Assembly: GCA_021014325.1 (NCBI GenBank)
Contig: CM037476.1
Span: forward strand, 22,046,827 to 22,110,826
DNA: 64,000 nucleotides
Direction of reading: 5' to 3'
DNA from: Plazaster borealis
Taxonomy: Eukaryota; Echinodermata; Asteroidea; Forcipulatida; Labidiasteridae
The position numbers were made by a program, and so were the translations under genes. A model generated the notes under the pieces. It was given only the letters and a program-made list of their open reading frames with translations, was not told the origin of the DNA and did not search any database. Shown here in pieces: positions 30,223 through 41,215 of the stretch. Each line of letters starts with the position of its first letter. The stretch's first letter is position 1.

Positions 30223-31771
30223 GCGTCTTTATGGGCATGCGCACTCGCAACGTTATCCGATTAGCTTAGCGGCTGAATGACGTAGACACAATCTGCATTT
30301 AGTCGATCTAACAAAACACGTCTTGATGGCCAATTGGCAAATCGCAGAATGTCGGTAGTTGTTCAATGTAGAAGGTATAGTAATTTTGTCTAACGATCGT
30401 TCCCGAAAAACGCCATCTTTACGGGCAAATTGCATTTTGGCTTACAGCTGCGTCAATCGCTCCTGTTGTTAACCCAGTCGAGTTGAAATTGGTTCAGTAA
30501 TACACCTTTTAGATCGCTGAAAGTAAAATTAACTCCAAAGATCATCTGCGTAAAAGAATTGGTTCAGATAAATCACGTGAACGTAGTTATTCGAAAATGC
30601 TCGGTAACGGCAAATTGACGGTTTCTTTTAGGGATTGGTTTACTCTACTCCTGGAAGACCGTCAGAGTCATGTGTGGGTCTATTTTGTACCCCCAACATA
30701 GCCGGTGAGTGCCAACATACCTATGTTGTGCAAATGGAAATAAAATACATATGAAAAAGGGCCCCCCACTTTTAAAAGTGTTCCGCCGCCGCTGTCACGC
30801 GGTACAAAATACGGCGAATTCTGCTTCTTCACTCGGTTGAAACCGTCATACAATTTCATTTTGAGGCATACGAATTCATATAGCATTATCAATGAAACTT
30901 ATAATGGGTTTTTGGCGACGCAAAATTAGCGTCAAATTTAGCAGAGTATAGGCGCAACTAGATATTTCTGCGAAAAGCTGCTGCGAATTTGAGTGCTGTT
31001 CGAGTGGATTGTGCAATTGAATGGTCATCTTTTTTAATTAAATGATGCAAAAGAACAATTTTACTTGGACGCAAATAAAGTGAAATTGAGGGACCGTTTT
31101 TAGTAGCTTTCAATTTATAATAACGCAAATTATAATAACGCGACATTTAACTTGTCCAATAATTTGCTGAAAAATATCAGGAAAAACTATATTTTTAAAT
31201 TTGTTTTTGTGGTTTTTTACAAATTCGTTATAAGAATACATTATTGCTTTTAAAATAAAGGACAGCACGTTATTCAATCCAATGGCTTTAAAAAACATTC
31301 TCACGCATAGAAGGTACATCTTTGGTCATCGAAGACCGAAAGTATATTCATTCCACTCCTCTACTCTACAAGAAGAAAGGGTGATGATGTTCAACGTCGT
31401 TCAGCGGTTGAAGACACCCCTCTCTGACAATAACTGAATATTGTGTGTCTTAATACACAGACTGTGTAAGACACACTTGTATAATTCGAACGTATTGTTG
31501 TGCTTATATTCGGTACATTATGGAGACCGAGGACAAAATAAAAAAGGGAAAATAAAAGGTCTTCATATGGAAATTATAAAGACTGTGGTGCTCCACACAG
31601 GAAATGTTGTGTAAAAGTCTATGGGAAGGTGTTATGTACAGGGACAAAGGAAAGAATAGTTATTAAAGTCTCCGTAGGGATGCATTTTTCAGAGCGAACC
31701 CATTCTTTTGCTCAATCACATCTTATAGAAGGTTATATAATGATCAAGAACTAAAACTGGAAATACCATAC
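30223..31771. other. Intronic stretch, no gene seen
   Basis: AT-rich sequence with short open frames only. I recognise no exon with matching splice sites between the transposon and Ig exon 1. Confidence 0.45.
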
Positions 31772-31925
31772 CGCCGATAATTGGTCCTGGATACCAGTAA
31801 ACCACAGGTACCTCACTTGGTGTGAGGCCGGCACCTAGTAACGCCGGACAGGCAGCTACTCCTTGTTGTCCACGCTCCAAATACTGTGTCTCTCCAACAA
31901 AGAAACGTCCTAGCGAATGCGGGAA
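31772..31925 (-). CDS. Ig-superfamily gene, exon 1 seen: first half of V-type Ig domain
   Basis: An exon of 154 bases with a strong acceptor (TTTTATTCCTGCAG|TT) and donor GGCG|GTATGG in phase 1, matching the exon at 26430-26627. It reads GETQYLERGQQGVAACPALL, then VPVVYWYPGPIIG. The cysteine (AACP) and the tryptophan (YWYPG) have V-set B- and C-strand spacing. It enters in phase 0, so at least one upstream exon with the signal peptide is missing from this annotation. The five exons together would encode about 329 residues. Confidence 0.75.
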
Positions 31926-32029
31926 CTGCAGGAATAAAACTGGAGTCAAAAGTACAATTAATTACATGTAGCAATACTCAGTGTTCTCCAACTTTGAAAA
32001 TTAAAGGTTGGTGCTTGGTGTGGTGAAAA

Positions 32030-32480
32030 CTGCGAGGGGGTACCTACAATGCGAGCGCGAAGCGCGAAGCCCCTGCGGCGTGGGGTCCGGGGCCCGCTCA
32101 AGGGCCCCGAGAAAAATTTTGATCCTAGATGCTCTGTGGTGCATTCTAAGGTGAATCCTGGCCACTTTCCTCAGACTTTTTTGAAGAAATATTTTTACAG
32201 TTTTTAAGAACACAAAGTAAAATACTGGTTTTCTAAACACTTACTTGAAATAAAAACCAATTTAATTTAATTTATTGGTACCAATTTATCTTAGGCACCC
32301 ACTAGAGGAAACGTATGTGTCCGGTAGCCCGACCGCATTTCTTTTTCTTACCTTGTAATTCCGTGTTACTAGTGTGCTTGGCGGCGATTTTAAAAGCGTG
32401 GCGCGCGCCGCAGAAAGCGTGGCGGTGCGCCACGTCTTTTCTATAGGTTTGAGAACACTGAATACTCCCAACTCAGACAT
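32030..32480. repeat. GC-rich dispersed repeat
   Basis: The string GCGAGCGCGAAGCGCGAAGC, then CTGCGGCGTGGGGTCCGGGG resembles a widespread repeat in marine invertebrate genomes, as far as I recall. A second GC-rich island with GGCGCGCGCCGC lies near 32400. No gene is supported. Confidence 0.45.
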
Positions 32481-32499
32481 AGTGATACCCCAGCTAACA

Positions 32500-32900
32500 T
32501 GCATACGTTGGGCCATTGTCAGTGAACGTCGGCAAAATTGACATCAAACACGAACGCTGAACAGACGTCGGGGAAGTCGGCGTCAATTATTTAACGTTGT
32601 ACGGACGTTGGTAAACAGTATGAAATACAACAGTTCGGTAACGTTGGGCAACCTTACTTCGGATTCCATAATGTTGTGCCAATTTCAGGAAATGTTTTGC
32701 AATTTAACAGGTCGATTTTCAATGTTGGTTCAACGTAGCTATAATACGGGCAACCCAACGTCAGCATCCTATAGGCTGTGTCAACGTCGGGAAACGTGGG
32801 CATAATGTATTTGTAATACGGGCAACCTATCGTCGGCATTCTCAGGTTGTGCCAACATCTGCAAAATGTTGTGCAGTGTAACAGGTCAACTGTTAACGTT
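32500..32900. repeat. Decayed tandem repeat of CAACGTCGGCA-type units
   Basis: The units share ACGTTGGGCAACC, CGTCGGCATTC and GTTGTGCCAACGTCGG strings at irregular 60-100-bp spacing. The arrays are too diverged to count. From 32900 to 34048 I see no gene. Confidence 0.6.
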
Positions 32901-34048
32901 GATACAGCATAGTTAGGGAGCGTCTCAAAAGTCGGCGCGAAGGAACGTTCCTGTTGGATTGGACCACCGAAACGTTCCGATGGACCGCGGCAATGTGCTG
33001 ATTAAGCCGAACGTTCAATTAGAACGGTCCAGTGGAACGGACCCACGTACTGTCGTTCGTATTGATAGTCCAAGCTGTGTTGTTTTTTTTGTTTTTTGTT
33101 TTTTTTTACGTACGCCTGGATAGTATCAATGAAATGGTAATATAGAAACAAATTAAAGAGGAAGGGAAATGACCAATACAATTTTGTGATTTACAAGTCT
33201 CTAACCTCACGTTAATGGTGTAAATTGCCATTGTATTCGATACCCTTCCAGTGCAAAATTTGTCAACATCCAAAACATCCGATCACATCATTCTGAGAAA
33301 AATGGGTTTGTTCATTTTTGGACGGGGATGGGTTTGTTTTTTGCATTACTGACTTTTTCAGAGCGAAATTTGAAGCATGACGTCCTTAGATTTCATCAAC
33401 AACTAATGGATCTTTATATTCCAAGAAGGAATTTTTCGTCAGTCAAAGGTCAAATTCAGGCCGTTTTGATTGGATATTATCAAAAGTCAGGAATAAACCA
33501 AACATCTGTCTACGCTTTCTTATACTTGAGTTGTTGTTATGATCAAGATGTAAAATCTGTGGTTGTAAATATACAAATCGACAGGACTACATCCATGCTG
33601 CTTCGTGTACAACAGTGGCGGAAAAATCTACATCATGAATATGCATCTTACGTATGATTGGCTGAACTATGTCCTAGGTGGGAGGAACTTGAAAGGAATG
33701 TCGTACAGTCTATTACACATAGAGGTATAGAGGATATCTACGTACACCGCGTTGACTGCGTGTGAGGCGTAGTGTACGTCTCGCGCATTGATCTCTATTA
33801 TAATTATTCTCAAGAAATCAATGGTCTCGCGAGAATCGAAACGAGCAAAACATGTCAAACGAAGAACGCAATTGTTTTGAAATCAAATCTTTGTTTTAAA
33901 TTATACCTATTCACAAATCTGAACGACAAAGATACTCATTACGATTTTGATAACAACTCTGCGACAAGGATGCTTATTTGATCTAAACTTTGTAGAAACC
34001 CTGTCGTAAATCCAAGCCCGAATAATGTGCAACCGCTAAAAGCTGGTT

Positions 34049-34203
34049 TATAGACCCCTTGTACGATGCGCAGCGCACTCACACGCGCCTATCCTGGGTG
34101 TCACAAACTGCATACTGCACAAAAGAGTTGACTCCCAAAATGATGGAAATGGTAGACGCGCATTGTTCCGAGGTGCGTTCAAAGTTGTGTAAAGGGGTCT
34201 ATA
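34049..34203. mobile_element. 155-bp MITE with TATAGACCCCTT ends
   Basis: TATAGACCCCTT at the left is the exact inverse of AAGGGGTCTATA at the right (with an extra A before it). It is a short non-coding element, followed by a C-rich run. Confidence 0.75.
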
Positions 34204-34993
34204 GAAATAAATAGACCCCCCCCCCTGCATAACGCGAAACGCTATAGGTAGGCCTACGCTGAGGTCACGCGCACGTTTTTACGCACAAAGAACAGCTATC
34301 CGTCCGATGATCTGCCTCCTTTTGGCCTCAGGCATGGCGCACGGGGGGGGGGTGGTCGCACGGGGCGTAAAATTGATGTTTGACGCAGTTTACAGAGGAC
34401 GCTGACGCCGCAACGACCATAGACTGCAATAACAAGGCTTAGCGTCTGGCGATTATCACGTTCGCTTAGTTTCGTGATCAGGCTAGGTAGGCAAACATTC
34501 TAAATAAATTGCAAGTAATAAGAAGCTGAGGTCAAGTTTAATTCTCGGGTTTTCTTCATTATATTGCTGAATTTATTTTACTCTAATACTTTGTATCACT
34601 CAATATTACATGCTCAACAACATATAAGGCCTATATAATTACCATGGTCATACTACGTTAAATTAAAAAAAAAAAACGCCGACGTAACACCCGGTTCAGA
34701 CAGGCGCTCCAGAGTTGCGCCGAACTAAATTATTGACTTAAGTACAAAACATGTTCGTCGTCTGAAACAGTTAGGAGCTATACTGGACTCGCTGTAAGTC
34801 GAAAGATCGACCGTTGAAGCTCTGCACAGTGGGCCAGAATGGAATCAAAGTGCGCCAAAATTATATTTCAACATATTTGTTTTGAAAATTTGACTTTTAG
34901 GGGTTTTTGGATCCGTAGAATTCAATGGTCATGTTTTTAAATGTCTATGACGTCATCATAGTCCTAAGTCGTGATTGGTCGGCGGTAGTTTTA

Positions 34994-36595
34994 TTATAGC
35001 TACTAGCCTTGATCAAGGCGTTGGAGGTTTTTTTCTCAATTTTATTTTATTGTTTTCATTTTTATTTTATTTGCGCCGCGCTACCCACCCGAGCTACCAA
35101 CCCGCCCGAGCTACCAACCCGCCCGAGCTGAGTGCTGTGCACGTAGTCTGTGTGTGCAGTACAGATGCGCGTGCTCGATCGTGTGAGCTGTATGCGACAC
35201 TCACCGAAACAACGCCTTGACGGTTCTGTCTCGAAGCCAATGACTCATTACTATAATGCGCGCGAAAGGCGAGACCCCATTGGTCAGTGGCGGAAGTCTT
35301 GTTTACTCATTCTTATGAATATGCATGCAGTATCCAGATGTGGCTACCGAACTGGCGCGCCGGTTTGAATTTGGGAATACTTTGTAAAATAATAATATCT
35401 ATATGAAAATGTTGCGTATTCTCCTCAGCTGAGAGAGACAATGAGGGCATGGCAGGAATTAAACAAATGTGGTTGCGTGGATCAATTTGTAACATACATT
35501 ACATACACCATTTTCTAGCAGGAAATGTCTCCATCTTGCATCATGAAACAGTGATTTAATCATTGTTGGTGCATTCATTGGAGGTAAAAATATACAAAAC
35601 AAAGACCTCAATAAACTACCATTGTTGATTGTTTCATGAAGGCATATAGCTCATTGCACTTTTTATATCATTTTGGCCGCCCAACTAAAAAAGAGCTGCC
35701 TAACACCAAATTTCCCAAGTACACTCACTAGAACAGGGTAGCTAAAAATCTATTTCACATGGATAATCATGTGTGGCTGTATCCTGTCAATTTTTGTTTA
35801 GCAGTAAATTCTTATAAGACCCTGTCTGAGAACTATTCAAAAGTATGAAGACGGTGTGAGTGGCTGCACAGAGTCGGACGTCGAGAGGACATGTCAGAAA
35901 AACACAGATGCAGAAACTACATCAACTCCAGAATTAATAACCAAAAGAATGGCGAATGATCCGAGGGTAGTCCAATGAGGGAACTTGAGTGCAGCGCATA
36001 AAGCTCCAGGGGCCGCGCCCGGGTTCAGCACTTGTGAGCTGACTGACCTGCCTCGCAGAATACCGGTCCAAAATGGCCGAGACAATGCTACACACAAACC
36101 CCATTAAGTCGGTACCTACTCACATCGCATCACAAACAGCAAGCATGATATGGTACAAAGGTCATAGTGAGAGAAGCTCGTGATTGGACGTCAAAATGAA
36201 TAATTCATTTGCTTCCCATCCTGTGTTGTCTGCAATAGGTCTGACGAAATATTTAAATATTCATGAGCTGCATACTAGCATATCCGAGAGCCCCCCCCCC
36301 CCATTTTCGTCCAATATTGGACGAAAATATCAAGAAACACATTAAACCCGGAAGTTACAGATCCGTCAAGGCTGTCGGCCTGACGGCCTCCGCATGCGGA
36401 GAGTGGTACGAGTGCGGATGATCTGCGCACAGTGTGTGTACGGGCGTCGTGCGGTGTGATACACACATTACGCACACACATACGGGTGGGTCGTGCGATG
36501 TGATACACACCTTACGCACAGCGTATACGGGTGGGTTTACGGCGTCTTTTTTGGAGTGAAATGCGACTGCCTTGATCAAGGCTATATAGCTACTA
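34994..36595. mobile_element. Possible 1.6-kb element with palindromic CCTTGATCAAGG ends
   Basis: TAGCTACTAGCCTTGATCAA at the left and TTGATCAAGGCTATATAGCT at the right are inverted with a small indel. Inside are a CCCGAGCTACCAACCCGC minisatellite (35085-35130), a C13 run and a 57-bp tandem repeat with GTGTGATACACAC (36440-36540). No transposase frame was found. Two independent short elements would also explain the ends. Confidence 0.4.
36303..36328. other. 26-bp perfect palindrome
   Basis: The 13-bp arm ATTTTCGTCCAAT is followed directly by its inverse, with no loop. It lies just after a C13 run. Confidence 0.9.
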
Positions 36596-36756
36596 ATATG
36601 CGTAGGTCAACTGCATATGCAATTGTTTTCAAATTTTGGTCTCACCTAGGCATATCAAAGAAATATTCTGTGAACAAATTCTGATGCTTGCTGAAAAGAT
36701 TTCTAGAACTTACTATTGATCGAGGAAGAACTGCCATTGACCAAAAAACAGTAGCT

Positions 36757-37058
36757 TTAAAGGCACTGTACATGTTTGGTAATTACTCAAAATATATATT
36801 TATTAGCATAAAAACTGACTTGGTAGCTAGCAACAGAGAGCTGTTGATAGTATAAAACATTGTGAGAAACGAATCCCTCTGAAGTAACGTAGTTTTTGAG
36901 AAAGAGGTAATTTCTCACTAAAATAATAAAAACTTCTTGCAAGAAGTTTTTATTCCTATCAGAAAAGCGCACAAATTGTACAACAAGGGTGTTTTTTCTT
37001 TCATAATTTTCTTGCAACTTCGATGACAAATTGAGCCCAAATTTTCACAGGCTTGTTA
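36757..37058 (-). mobile_element. MITE family B, copy truncated at its right end
   Basis: It begins TTAAAGGCACTGTACATG and keeps the central AATAAAAACTTCTTG palindrome. It ends at CACAGGCTTGTTA, about 75 bases short of the other copies. Confidence 0.8.
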
Positions 37059-37544
37059 AAACCATGTTTTTAACATTTTTTTGACAATTTCTAACCTCCC
37101 TTGTAGTCAGATTCAAATTATAATAGTTTGAAAACCCGATATTGTTAAAGTATAACTTGTGGAAAGTAGATAAACCAATTTTCATGTAAATAATTGTTTT
37201 CTAAAATATCGATATTTTGTGTTAAACAGATGTACCCAATTTTCACTTTTTAGCCTAATTTAGGAACTTCTTTGTTCATAAAATGAGGAAAAATACTTAA
37301 GAATTTTTCCAAAGAGAAATATTTTCAAAAAATGTTCGTGGGGGTCTTATCTTTCAAGAAAACATTGTTTAAAGCTAAACGGTCACATACCCGAATCACT
37401 ATTTTGGCGCACTTTGATCTCATTCTGGCCCACTGTGCTCTGGAGCGCCCTGCTGGTTGTTAAATTCCATATGGTTGGGACCACAATGGCCCGGAAGCTC
37501 GAATACGCGATAGACCGTTAGCTTAAGCGCATCGTTACACCAAC

Positions 37545-37632
37545 CGATAGATGGAAAGCACCGATCGATCAATGAAAAGGACCGATCGATCGATGCAAAA
37601 GACCGATCGATCGATGCAAAGACCGATCGATA
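37545..37632. repeat. GATCGATC minisatellite
   Basis: About four units of GACCGATCGATCGATGCAAA with 22-27-bp spacing. The surrounding 37059-38983 shows no supported gene. A good donor-like CAG|GTGAGA at 38347 has no partner I can identify. Confidence 0.8.
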
Positions 37633-38983
37633 TGTTGACCTGAATTGTTGCCTCTTTGGCGTTCCATATATTCGACTAGACAGGCATGCGTGGTGGAATT
37701 TTCCACTATCATGACCTTTGACCACCTCTATGCCTTGTTCCATTTCCTCCATGATGGTGTGGAAGTGTAGTAAGCCTGGTAGATTCAATATAGGCCTAGA
37801 CCGTGTTTTTTGTACTTTTGTGTTACCCACAAGGAATGCACAAAAGGGCTCGATAATTGGCATGGCTGTCGTGGAAATTATTCGTAACCTCGCGCAAGAG
37901 AATAATATGCTAATCAGAAACTCAAAAAATAGGTAAACCGCTCTTTTCATAGTAATCTCGATCGATGCTCGTGAAAGACCGGGTTATAACAGCATTCGTC
38001 ATACCAAGGAGCATAGTTTTTTATTGCTCCATGGTCATCCATCCCTATTCGAGATAGGATAAACCTCGAGAGAAACTGCCTAGCCGTTCTACAAGACGGG
38101 AACTATTGATAAGGAAACCCATTCCATCACTGAACTTACGGAATGGGACGGATGGGGGCAGATTTGTATTCGTAGGCTTTGGTTTGTTTACTTTTTTTTC
38201 CGTAGACAAGAACTGCCAGTTAAGGATATCAGCCAATCAGAACGTTACATACCATAATTTTTTTACGCTTTAAATTCTGTAAGGGCCGGGAGTATAATCA
38301 CCGACTCAGTATTATACCTCTCCTCTGGACAGCTTGCCACGAAACAGGTGAGATATAAAGGTCAATTATATTGTGTAATTTGGTAAAACTCCTTCTGGGA
38401 AGTGCAACGGTTTATGAAAGTGGCATTTTAGAGTGTTATTTTCTCACAGTTTTGTAGTAGGTCAATGGACACGTGCAGTAGAATGACTAAATATAGTACT
38501 AAAGTAATACTAATGGTAATACTGTACTAGTTTTACTACCAGAGTACAGTAGAGGCCCGGCCCACATCGAAAATGAGCACATTGATTGGTTAAGTTCGTA
38601 GCAATTGACAACTATGCTGCAGAAAAAAAATCGCCGGCCGGAGGCAGGAGATTATGTCCCCCCGAAGATTCTGCCCCATATTTGTAGTGTTTCTTTCACG
38701 GAGATCCGGCTTTATCATGCAAGTTTGTCTCGCGCGGCCAGCAGCCGGTCACTACCCCCGGCAGCCACACCACACGCGTAGTAGGGGATACGATCTAGCA
38801 AGAGGTCACATTCATGTAGTGCCACCTGAGTCTCCAATCCGTGCATTATCCGTCCCAAGAGAAGGCCAAAAGAATACTTGTCTGACGTTCACGCAAAAAT
38901 TACAGAAATAAAGGAATTCGTGTAAACATTGTCAGTAAAGAAGATCAGTGATTGTCAGTTTAACTGGGATCATGCAGTCATTT

Positions 38984-39991
38984 ACCCGTCGACTTGTCTT
39001 GGCACTCCGTCGAGTTGTCACGCTGATGACGACTTGGGGGGGGGGGGGGTACAGGCATGAACTTCGTAATCAATGAGCTTTCAGATGAACTTCTTTTTTC
39101 ACAATTAATTGTTTCAATTGTTATTTTATTATTAGTATTTGTTAAAAACCCAGGTCATTCACGTCTATTAAAATCAATGGCCAACTATCAACAAGCTCTT
39201 GGCGGCCTAGAAGAAGAGACAACTATAAACACATCTGTTTCTAACACGGAAAACATTCAGGTAAGTGAAAAAATTCTTCCTGTGAATTAATTCATTCATC
39301 ATAACAAAAAAATGCTCGGAAAAAGTCGCAAAATAAAATATGTTATGCCTGTGATTAGACACATGGTGTTTTTTCCTGCATGCTGATCACATTGAGCTGT
39401 AGGCCACAGGTGAGTGAACAGTGTCTGAAATTCCTCTACCTGCTGGCTGATTCACAAAACCAACCCCGGTTCCTATAGAGCCATCGAAGAACCAAGGAGT
39501 TTTTGTTTCAGACATTGTTGGAGGGGCAATCCAGCATTGCTGTCAGATTTTTAAACATAATATTTATAAGCAAACTGCTCTAAAGGGCCGCTAAGAGACA
39601 CCACCTTTTGTTATTAAAAACAATGCATTGATTATAGGAAATGTGGATTTCTGTTGTTTTAAGATTTATGTTAACTAAAACAGTCACTTGGTGTCAACCA
39701 ACATCTCTTTCCAATAATATGTTGTATTTATTTAATATTAATACCATCAATGCTACCATTCAGCCATTTTAGTAACAGAATGTTTTCACAATAAAAGACT
39801 TGGGTACTAAATGTATGTTAGTTTTTCAGGTCAGTTAGCCTACTTATTTCACAAAATTTCTTTCTTTCAACCACAGGTGGGTAAACCAACGGAAAACATA
39901 TTCTAAGTCTGCGTGTTAGGTAACTATTCCAATGCAAGTATCAGAGGCTGCAAAATTTATTCAATGTGCATTTTGAATTTTCTGCCCCTTT
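38984..39991. repeat. First copy of a 1-kb direct duplication
   Basis: From ACCCGTCGACTTGTCTTGGC to TGAATTTTCTGCCCCTTTT, this block recurs at 40172-41161 with a few percent divergence and small indels. It contains exon-like signals (ACCCAG|GTCATT, CAG|GTAAGTG at 39261 and CAACCACAG|GTGGG near 39876). Confidence 0.9.
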
Positions 39992-40171
39992 TCCTCCAAA
40001 TTCCATTTTCAGTTTACAGACCAATTACAACGTGCAGTGTATGAAACGACCTCGTCAAGTCCCATTCTCCGGACCACATTTTGACGGCGAGCGCGCACTG
40101 TACGGGTTGTTTGCTGGTTGGCGCGATACGCTTGGGGACCTCTCGCACGAGAACGGGACTTGAATCAAGTC

Positions 40172-41161
40172 TACCCGTCGACTTGTCTTGGCACTCCGTC
40201 GAGTTGTCTCGCTGATGACGACTTGGGGGGGGGGTTAAGGAATAATGAGCTTTCAGATGAACTTTTTTTTTTTACAAATTGTTTCAATTGTTATTTCATT
40301 ATTATTATTCATTTGTTAAAAACCCAGGTCATTCACGTTTGTTAAAATCAATGGCCAACTATCAACAAGCTCTTGGCGGCCAACTATGGAAGAAGAGACA
40401 ACTAAACACATCTGTTTTTAACACGAAAATCATTCAGGTAAGTGAAACAAATCCTTCCTGTGAATTAATTCATTCATCATAATACAAAAATGCTCGGAAA
40501 AAGTTGCAAACAAAATATGTTATGCCTGTGATTAGACACATGGTGGTTTTTTTTCCTGCTTGCTGATCACATTGAGCTGTAGGCCACAGGTGAGTGAACA
40601 GTGTCTGAAATTCCTCTACCTGCTGGCTGATTCACAAAACCAACCCCGGTTCCTATAGAGCCATCGAAGAACCAAAGAGTTTTTGTTTACGGCATTCTTG
40701 GAAGTAAGCAGGAGGGGCGATCCAACATTGCTGTCAGATTTTTCAAACATAAGCAAACTGCTCTAAAGGGCCGCTAAGAGACACCACCTTTTGTTATTAA
40801 AAACAATGCATTGATTATAGGAAATGTGGATTTCTGTTAACTAAAACAGTCACTTGGTGTCAACCAACATCTCTTTCCAATAATATGCTGTATTAATTTA
40901 ATATAATTAGTACCATCAATGCTACCATTCAGCCATTTTAGTAACAGAATGTTTCCACAATAAAAGACTTGGGCACTAAATGTATGTTAGTTTTTCAGGT
41001 CAGTAGCCTATACTAATTTCACAAATTTCTTTCTTTCAACCACAGGTGGGTAAACCAACGGAAAACATATTCTAAGTCTGTGTGTTAGGTAACTATTCCA
41101 ATGCAAGTATCAGAGGCGGCAAAATTTATTCAATGTGCATTTTGAATTTTCTGCCCCTTTT
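40172..41161. repeat. Second copy of the 1-kb direct duplication
   Basis: This is offset by about 1188 bases from the first copy. It has lost part of the short open frame by small indels but keeps CAG|GTAAGTG (near 40437). It leads directly into the satellite array. Confidence 0.9.
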
Positions 41162-41215
41162 AACTTAGTTTTCTGTGATTACCTTAAAACTTATTACCAC
41201 TGCTCCCTTTCAACA

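Noticed and set aside
35894..36097. Signal-peptide exon for the Ig-superfamily gene on the minus strand
   Set aside because: A hydrophobic stretch (LGSFAILLVINSG) is present, but there is no ATG in a suitable place and no donor in the needed phase 0.
38045..38236. Coding exon starting MADILNWQFLSTEKK on the minus strand
   Set aside because: Similar text (CTGGCAATTATTGTCTGCAG then an A run) occurs near 55698, so it is part of a dispersed repeat.
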